From JBEKCP01 sp050014815 (lineage in GTDB: Bacteria > Planctomycetota > Planctomycetia > Pirellulales > Thermoguttaceae): 10,460 nucleotides of DNA. The stretch is taken from assembly GCA_050014815.1 (NCBI GenBank), contig JBEKCP010000146.1, positions 1 to 10,460 on the forward strand. The letters are read 5' to 3'. Positions 5,344-10,460 of this stretch are shown here, piece after piece. Each line of letters begins with the position of its first letter. The first letter of the stretch is position 1. A model generated the notes under the pieces. The model was not told where the DNA came from. It saw nothing but the letters and a program-made list of their open reading frames with translations, and ran no database searches. The translations under genes and the position numbers were made by a program.

Positions 5344-6333
5344 TCCTCCCCCCTTGGGCACGTAGCCTTGTTGCGCTACAACCGCCTGGCCCTGGGGCGA
5401 GAGGATCCAATCCAGGTACCGGCGGACGGGCCCGGCGGGATCGCCCGCCGTATAGATCTGAAGCGGCCGCGTGATGGGGTAGGAGCCGTTGCGGGCATTC
5501 TCGACGGTAGGCGCGACGCCCGGCTCGCCGCGGCGCTTCGACACCCGCAGCATCTTCACCCCCGGCGCGTCGTAACCCATTCCGCTGTAACCGATCGCGC
5601 CGGGCGTGTGGGCGATCAATACAACCACGTCCTTCGATCCGCTCTGATCGATCGAGCCCAGCTTGTAGTCCCGATGCTTCCCCAGCACGGCCTCCTGGAA
5701 ATAGGCGTACGTGCCCGAGCTGTTCTGCCGGTTGAGGAAGACGATCCGGTCGTTTCCGCCAGGCGGCTCGGCAAGCCCAAGCTGAGACCACCGGGTGATG
5801 GCGCCATCCTCGCCATAGATCTCCGCCAATTCGTCCAGCGAGATCGAGTCCAAGGGATTGTCCCGGTGGACGTAGACGGCCAGGGCGTCGTAGCCGACCA
5901 CCGTTTCCTTGGCCTCCAGGCCCCGCTTGTCCAGCAGATTCTGGATCTCCTTGGGCGTCATCTTGCGGCTGCTGTCGGCCAGGTCGCAGTTGCCGTCGAT
6001 CAGGCTGGCGATCCCGACCCCGGACCCGCCGCCAAGCACCTGGACGCTGATCTCCGGGTGCAGTTTGTGGTACTCTTCGGCCCAGGCCTGGGCCACGTTG
6101 ACCATGGTGTCGGAGCCCTCGACGCGAATGGCGATCTGCGCCCGCTGGTCGTCGGACCCCGCCACCAGCACGCAGCCGGCGACCGGCAAGAGGAGGCCTG
6201 CAAGGGCCAGGGCCCACAGGCCTCGCCGCGGCGCCGGGTGTTCGCGCGGACCCTCCGACCGTGCGCTCGATGGCGCAAGGCGATGTCCCCAGGGAACCGT
6301 TCCCCCCGCGATTGTGGTCCGACGCACTGACAC
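5332..6333 (-). CDS. pstS: Phosphate-binding lipoprotein PstS
   Basis: First gene of the pst operon; 333 aa, the substrate-binding protein that delivers phosphate to PstC-PstA. The GTG at 6331-6333 is chosen because AGGAAGG (6340-6346) lies 6 nt upstream and no start codon follows it before the signal. The signal is a long basic n-region, a hydrophobic core LWALALAGLLLPV and a lipobox VAGC with Cys54, so the mature protein should be lipid-anchored. Ligand-site motifs are GSDT (73-76), GGGSG (101-105), ADSSR (119-123) and an R-x3-S-G-T at Arg202/Ser206-Thr208 (RQNSSGT), matching the phosphate loop of E. coli PstS. GYSGMGY follows near the C-terminal half. The last residues, GIAN, and the TGA lie in the heptamer array. 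The 37-residue n-region is longer than usual and contains a GGGAACGGTTCCC palindrome. Confidence 0.93.
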   Translation of the reverse strand: MSVRRTTIAGGTVPWGHRLAPSSARSEGPREHPAPRRGLWALALAGLLLPVAGCVLVAGSDDQRAQIAIRVEGSDTMVNVAQAWAEEYHKLHPEISVQVLGGGSGVGIASLIDGNCDLADSSRKMTPKEIQNLLDKRGLEAKETVVGYDALAVYVHRDNPLDSISLDELAEIYGEDGAITRWSQLGLAEPPGGNDRIVFLNRQNSSGTYAYFQEAVLGKHRDYKLGSIDQSGSKDVVVLIAHTPGAIGYSGMGYDAPGVKMLRVSKRRGEPGVAPTVENARNGSYPITRPLQIYTAGDPAGPVRRYLDWILSPQGQAVVAQQGYVPKGGGIAN

Positions 6334-6339
6334 GCCAGC

Positions 6340-6346
6340 CCTTCCT
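6340..6346 (-). promoter_or_regulatory. pstS Shine-Dalgarno, decides GTG start
   Basis: Minus-strand AGGAAGG lies 6 nt before the GTG at 6333. It is the clearest ribosome binding site in the pst operon. It supports the long-n-region start, since no other initiator occurs before the hydrophobic signal core. Confidence 0.7.
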
Positions 6347-6391
6347 CACCCGGATGCCCCGGCCGCAGTCCCGCGGCCGCGACGAATCCAT

Positions 6392-6397
6392 ATTATC
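6392..6397 (-). promoter_or_regulatory. Candidate pstS -10 box
   Basis: Minus-strand GATAAT matches TATAAT at 5 of 6 positions. The hexamer 17 bp upstream, ACCCCA, is not a sigma70 -35 element, as expected if an activator substitutes for it. It sits 26 bp downstream of the nearest PHO-like repeat, farther than in E. coli PhoB promoters. This remains a weak call. Confidence 0.35.
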
Positions 6398-6423
6398 CAA
6401 GAGTCTAACGGAGGTGGGGTCCG

Positions 6424-6465
6424 ATAACCATCCACTAACAAAGATGGCTAACAAAACGCTAACAA
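6424..6465 (-). promoter_or_regulatory. Two PHO-box-like direct-repeat pairs
   Basis: On the minus strand four 7-mers occur in a row: TTGTTAG, 4 bp, TTGTTAG, 6 bp, TTGTTAG, 4 bp, TGGTTAT (plus-strand positions 6459-6465, 6448-6454, 6435-6441, 6424-6430). Two 7-bp direct repeats with a 4-bp gap, and so an 11-bp period, is the architecture of the E. coli PHO box (CTGTCAT-N4-CTGTCAT). The bases differ from that consensus at about three positions per half. The location directly upstream of pstS fits a phosphate-starvation response regulator. Binding is inferred from layout only. Confidence 0.55.
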
Positions 6466-6487
6466 TCCCCCTGCTCCCCCGGGACCG

Positions 6488-7762
6488 TCAGGTCTGCCGG
6501 CTTCGCTTGATGGCCAGGTCCCGCTCGGGGGCGGTCATGGCGAACACCGCGTCCCACATCGCCTGGTCCTCGCCGGTCCAGGTGCGGCCTCGGCGGCCCA
6601 TCGCGATCTTGGCCGCCTGATAGAGCCGCTGCTTGCCGAAACCCTCCGTCACCACCCCATCGAGGAACCAGGCAAAGGAGGGAATGAACTTCGGCAGCAG
6701 GTTGCCCGGGGTCGCGATCAGCGTCATTGCCCCCACGTAGGCGCCGGTGTTGAAAAGCGTGCCGATCGACGTCCTCGCATGATCGCCGATCAGCGAGCCG
6801 ACCTTCGTCGAGCCGGTATCGACGGGCGTGCGGCCGTCCAGGACGACGGAGACGGCCGAGTAGTCGTTCTTGAGATCGCTGTTGGTCGTAAGGGCGCCGA
6901 GGTTGACCCACTCGCCCAGGTAGGCGTGGCCGAGGAATCCGTCGTGGTACTTGTTCGAGCAGCCTTGGATGATCGATTCTTCGATCTCGCCGCCGACGCG
7001 GCACATGGGGCCGATGGAGTTCCCCTCGCGGCACTTCGCGCCCAAGAGGAGCGACTTGCGGCCGATGTAGCAGGGGCCTTCGATTCGGGAGAAGGGATGG
7101 ATTTCCGCTCCCTCGTCGATGTAGATGGGGCCGTGCTCCGCGTCCAACACGACCATGGGATGGACGACGACGCCCCGCGCGACATAGAGGTCGTCGCGGC
7201 TGCCGCGGATCGCGGAGGGCTCTTCGACCGTGCCCTCGATGCCGCGACGGCCGGCCGACCGGAAGTCCTCGACCAGTTGGCCCGCATTGGCCAGCACCAG
7301 GTCCCACGTGTAGTTCCACACGGGCAGCCCGGGAATCGCCGCTTGCGGGAGCAGCCCGGCGGCCGATTCCAGCAGGGCATCGATCGAATGCGTCTGGAGC
7401 CGGGCGAGGTCGGCCCGGTCGATCCGGGCAACGAGCACGTCGCCGCCGGCGTCCAGCACCACCTGGCTGCGGCCCTGCGGCGCCGGGTTCAGCCCGGCCG
7501 CCTTCACCCGGCCATCGACCACCACCAGATCGTCGCCCAGGAGGCTCTTCGGGTCGTTTACCGGCCAGGCGGTCTGCCGCCGATAGACCGGAGCGAGGTA
7601 GGGCGGCACGAAGCAGGCAACGTCGCTCCCGCGCAGCCGGTCCCGGAGCTTCTCGCCCAGCGAGGTCATGCCGCATCGCAGGTCCCAGATCGGCCGGCTC
7701 AGGGCCAGCGGGTAGAAATGGTGCCGCTTCGGGGTCAGTCGATCCACCAGGATCAGTCGCAT
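6488..7762 (-). CDS. GlmU-like sugar nucleotidyltransferase/acyltransferase
   Basis: A 424-aa two-domain protein. The N-terminal part carries PLALSRPIWDLRCGMTSLGEK (18-38), typical of the alternative GlmU N-terminal family of Bacteroidetes and Planctomycetes. It lacks the glycine-rich GxGTRM loop of classic nucleotidyltransferases. From about residue 195 to 350 there is a left-handed beta-helix of hexapeptide repeats (YIDEGAEI, CYIGRKSLLL, NSIGPMCRVGG). It includes NKYHDGFLGHAYLGEWVNLGA (270-290) and TTNSDLKNDY (292-301), the acetyltransferase-like active region. The likely role is making an activated amino sugar for envelope polymers, but the exact substrate cannot be read. The ATG at 7760-7762 has AAGGAG 6 nt upstream (7769-7774). 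It lies 154 bp upstream of pstS on the same strand with no obvious terminator, so read-through into pst is possible. The C-terminal ~50 residues follow the helix as a helical tail. Confidence 0.85.
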   Translation of the reverse strand: MRLILVDRLTPKRHHFYPLALSRPIWDLRCGMTSLGEKLRDRLRGSDVACFVPPYLAPVYRRQTAWPVNDPKSLLGDDLVVVDGRVKAAGLNPAPQGRSQVVLDAGGDVLVARIDRADLARLQTHSIDALLESAAGLLPQAAIPGLPVWNYTWDLVLANAGQLVEDFRSAGRRGIEGTVEEPSAIRGSRDDLYVARGVVVHPMVVLDAEHGPIYIDEGAEIHPFSRIEGPCYIGRKSLLLGAKCREGNSIGPMCRVGGEIEESIIQGCSNKYHDGFLGHAYLGEWVNLGALTTNSDLKNDYSAVSVVLDGRTPVDTGSTKVGSLIGDHARTSIGTLFNTGAYVGAMTLIATPGNLLPKFIPSFAWFLDGVVTEGFGKQRLYQAAKIAMGRRGRTWTGEDQAMWDAVFAMTAPERDLAIKRSRQT

Positions 7763-7973
7763 CGCATGCTCCTTGCGGGTCCTGCCAGTTCCACCCAGTT
7801 TAGCCCGGATTATTCGCAGACACAATAAGTGGCACAGGCATCTTCCCTGCGTCGCTTGGGCAATGCGGCCGCCTTGGCTGGCACGGGCCGCCGCCAAGGG
7901 TAAAATAGTCACAGGCAAGAGAAGCCAGACCCGACGCCATGACGCGCCGGGCGCCCAAACAGGAGTAACGAAA
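7763..7973. promoter_or_regulatory. Divergent promoter spacer
   Basis: These 211 bp separate two genes pointing away from each other and must hold both promoters. Toward the hydrolase, TAAAAT at 7901-7906 is a 5-of-6 match to a -10 box, but the best -35 (TTGGCT) is 21 bp away. Toward the GlmU-like gene, AATAAT (minus strand, near 7812-7817) is a similar weak match. No repeat array is present, in contrast to the pst spacers. Confidence 0.35.
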
Positions 7974-10433
7974 ATGAAGCTGACGCGGACCTGGACAATC
8001 GGGCTGGCAGCCTTGCTGGCATGGGCGAATCCGGCGGCCTCGCAGGAGCCGCCCAAGCGGCCGCCGCCAAAACTGCCGGAGGGCGTTCGGGCCCTGCGGG
8101 ACCTCCAGTACGTCGAGGGCGGCCATGAGCGGAACCGCCTGGACCTCTACCTCCCCGAGAAGGCCGAGGCCCGGCTGCCCCTGGTCGTCTGGATCCACGG
8201 CGGGGCCTGGTGGGGCGGCAGCAAAGAGGGCTGCCCCGCCGTCTTCCTCGCCGCCAACGGCTACGCCGTGGCCAGCATCAACTACCGCCTGAGCCAGCAC
8301 GCCGTCTTCCCCGCCCAGATCGAGGACTGCAAGGCGGCCATCCGCTGGCTGCGGGCCAATGCCGCCAAGTACCACCTCGACCCGGACCACGTCGGCGTCT
8401 GGGGCGCATCGGCCGGCGGCCACCTGGCCGCCATGCTCGGCGCCACCGGCAACGTGAAGGAGCTGGAGGGCAGCGGCGGCAATCTCGACCAGTCCAGCCG
8501 CGTCCAGTGCGTCGTGGACTGGTTCGGCCCCTCGGACATGGCGAGGATGGGCCGGCAGGCCGACAAGCCGGATACCCCCGTCGCCCGCCTGATCGGCGGC
8601 CCGGTGCAGGAGAACCTGGAGAAGGCCCGCAAGGCCAGCCCGTTGAGCTACGTCGGCAAGGACTCGGCCCCTTTCCTCATCATGCACGGCGACAAGGACG
8701 ACGTAGTGCCGCTGGCACAGAGCGAGGTGCTGGCCGAGGCCCTCAAGAAGGCCGGCGTGGAGGTCAATCTTGTCATCGTCAAGGGCAACGGGCACGGCGG
8801 CCCCGGGTTCAACAGCCCGGAGAACCGCCGCCTCATCGAGGACTTTTTCGCCGGGCACCTCGGCAAGACGAAAAAAGCGGAGACGCAGCCTGCCAAGAGG
8901 CCGTCTGTCGCCGTAACGATCTCCAAGGAGACGACGTACATCACCGGGCCCTGGCGGAAAGACGGCTATGTCGATTACGTCGCCGCGTTGAACGAGCGGT
9001 GCAGCAAGGGGATCACGCCCGAGAACAACGCGGCCGTGCCCTTCCTGAAGGCCATGGGGCCCGGCGAGATCCTCCCGTACCATCGCGACGAGTATTGCAG
9101 GATGCTCGGCATCCGGCCGCTCCCGGAGAAAGGGGACTATTACGTCACGCTCGACAAGTACGCGAAGGGATCGAAGGACGCGGAGAAGCCCGCCGCGAAG
9201 GCCGGCGAGGAGGGACGCGACGTTCTTTGGGAGCAACAGACGCAGGCGATGAAACGGCCCTGGTCAAAGAAGGAGTTCCCCGTTCTGGCCGGCTGGCTGG
9301 CCGCAAATGAGCGACCGTTGGCGCTGGTGATCGAGGCCTCGAAGCGTCCGCGGCGTTACGATCCGCTCATCTCCGGGGACGGCAGCGCAATGGCGATTCT
9401 CTTGCCGGCGGTGCAGGGGTCCCGGGAACCTGCCCGGGCATTGACCGCACGGGCGATGCTCCGGTTGGACGAGGGAAAGGTGGACGGGGCCTGGGAGGAC
9501 CTGCTGGCCTGCCACCGCCTGGCAAGGCTGGTTGGCCAGGGGCCGACGTTGGTCGATGAATTGGTCGCCATTACGCTTGACGGGATGGCCTGTGCCGGGG
9601 ACCAGGCATTGTTGCAGCACGCGCGGCTCGCTCCCGCCCGGATTGCCACAATGCGGGCCGACCTCGACAAACTGCCTCCCATGCCCCAGATGGTTGACAA
9701 GATCGACGTGGCCGAGCGGTTCATGTTCCTTGACACCGTGGGGATGGTCGCCCGGCGCGGGTTAAGCAGGCTGGTCGATTTGCTGGGCTCGTTGAGCGGC
9801 GACAGCGAACCCGGGGGCAAGAGCATGTTCAAGCCGCTGATCGACTCGACGGTCACCGCGGCGGTCGATTGGGACCAGGTGCTCCGCATGGGCAACTCCT
9901 GGTACGATCGGATGGTCGATGCCTGCCGCAAGCCCACGCGAGCCGAGCGCCAGGCGGCGCTCGACAAGATCCACGACGACCTTCGCAAGCTGACCGCGGC
10001 GAGCAACGGCTGGAAATCGCTGGGCCTGTCGATGCTGGGCGGCCAGCGAAGCGCCATTTCTGAGCGGGTTGGCAACGTCCTTGTGTCCCTGGTCGTGCCG
10101 GCGGACATGATGGTCGCCCAGGCCGAGAACCGCGGGGCGATGCAGTTCGATCTGATCCGGCTCGCCTTCGCCCTGGCCGCGTATCGCGCCGACCACGGCT
10201 CGTACCCGGCGAAGCTCGCGGACCTGGTGCCAAAATATGTCGCCGAAGTCCCGAAGGACATCTTCATCGCCGCGGAGCTGCACTACCGGCAAGAGGGCGG
10301 CGGCTATCTGCTCTATAGCGTCGGCCCGAACGGCCAGGATGACGGCGGCAAGGGCCGCGAGGACTGCAAAGAGGGCGAGGGCTGGGACGACATCGTCGTT
10401 CGCGTACCGGCGGCCACGCCCCGGAAAGATTAG
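7974..10433 (+). CDS. Secreted alpha/beta-hydrolase, planctomycete C-terminal region
   Basis: An 819-aa protein. The ATG at 7974 is preceded by AGGAG (7961-7965) at 8 nt. Earlier in-frame codons add an unlikely leader before a clear signal peptide (residues 1-23, cut likely after PAAS). Residues about 40-295 are a BD-FAE/Abhydrolase_3-type esterase: oxyanion HGGAWW (75-80), nucleophile Ser146 in GASAGG, acid likely Asp242 in HGDKDDVVP, His274 in GNGHGG. It is probably exported and acts on ester bonds such as acetyl or feruloyl groups on polysaccharides; the substrate is unknown. After a Lys/Ala/Pro linker (about 296-312) comes a ~500-residue region starting ISKETTYITGPWRKDGYVDYV that looks like a separate planctomycete family. 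It ends in a GspG-like tail, LAAYRADHGSYPAKLADLVPK then YLLYSVGPNGQDDGG and WDDI. It appears to be a two-part fusion. The stop is TAG at 10431-10433. There is no visible partner gene. Confidence 0.85.
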   Translation: MKLTRTWTIGLAALLAWANPAASQEPPKRPPPKLPEGVRALRDLQYVEGGHERNRLDLYLPEKAEARLPLVVWIHGGAWWGGSKEGCPAVFLAANGYAVASINYRLSQHAVFPAQIEDCKAAIRWLRANAAKYHLDPDHVGVWGASAGGHLAAMLGATGNVKELEGSGGNLDQSSRVQCVVDWFGPSDMARMGRQADKPDTPVARLIGGPVQENLEKARKASPLSYVGKDSAPFLIMHGDKDDVVPLAQSEVLAEALKKAGVEVNLVIVKGNGHGGPGFNSPENRRLIEDFFAGHLGKTKKAETQPAKRPSVAVTISKETTYITGPWRKDGYVDYVAALNERCSKGITPENNAAVPFLKAMGPGEILPYHRDEYCRMLGIRPLPEKGDYYVTLDKYAKGSKDAEKPAAKAGEEGRDVLWEQQTQAMKRPWSKKEFPVLAGWLAANERPLALVIEASKRPRRYDPLISGDGSAMAILLPAVQGSREPARALTARAMLRLDEGKVDGAWEDLLACHRLARLVGQGPTLVDELVAITLDGMACAGDQALLQHARLAPARIATMRADLDKLPPMPQMVDKIDVAERFMFLDTVGMVARRGLSRLVDLLGSLSGDSEPGGKSMFKPLIDSTVTAAVDWDQVLRMGNSWYDRMVDACRKPTRAERQAALDKIHDDLRKLTAASNGWKSLGLSMLGGQRSAISERVGNVLVSLVVPADMMVAQAENRGAMQFDLIRLAFALAAYRADHGSYPAKLADLVPKYVAEVPKDIFIAAELHYRQEGGGYLLYSVGPNGQDDGGKGREDCKEGEGWDDIVVRVPAATPRKD

Positions 10434-10460
10434 GAAGCTGCCCGGAAGTTCTCCCCTCTC

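Noticed and set aside
5110..6454. Lys/Cys/Gln/Asn-rich reading frames (NCKLQIAKCK-type) over the array on the minus strand, and the mirrored Phe/Cys/Leu-rich frames on the plus strand
   Set aside because: A 7-bp unit without stops is open in every frame, so these are translations of the array rather than genes; none has a ribosome binding site.

Overview
The window looks like a piece of an uncultured planctomycete chromosome. This is inferred from four things: high GC content, non-coding spacers filled with the short repeat families typical of planctomycete contigs (7-bp tandem arrays, a GGGACAGTCCC hairpin, a GTCCCGCT...AGCGGGAC palindrome), an alternative GlmU-like enzyme of the kind seen in Bacteroidetes and Planctomycetes, and a secreted protein with a planctomycete-style pseudopilin-like C-terminus. 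No database search was possible, so the taxon is an inference.

Layout. Positions 1-918 hold one small unrecognised minus-strand gene (61-423) and about 490 bp of non-coding DNA with two inverted repeats. From 6333 down to 919, on the minus strand, lies a complete high-affinity phosphate uptake operon in the order pstS, pstC, pstA, pstB1, pstB2. Upstream of pstS, also on the minus strand, is a 424-residue GlmU-like sugar nucleotidyltransferase/left-handed beta-helix protein (6488-7762). A 211-bp divergent spacer follows, and then a plus-strand gene (7974-10433) for a secreted alpha/beta-hydrolase fused to a large planctomycete-type C-terminal region.

The pst genes form one transporter: PstS is the lipoprotein phosphate receptor, PstC and PstA the channel, and PstB1/PstB2 the ATPase. 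The spacer before pstS has four 7-bp direct repeats arranged as two PHO-box-like pairs, a plausible site for PhoB-type control. No phoU, phoB or phoR is visible in the window.

Two things stand out. First, the two PstB paralogues carry complementary defects. PstB1 has lost the Q-loop glutamine and the switch histidine but keeps LSGGQ; PstB2 keeps both residues but has LSLEQ in place of LSGGQ. In an ABC dimer these losses fall in the same composite ATP site, which predicts an obligate heterodimer with one working and one degenerate site. Second, all four gene junctions in the operon hold a different repeat structure. At the pstS-pstC junction, the pstS stop codon and the only available pstC start codon both lie inside a heptamer array.
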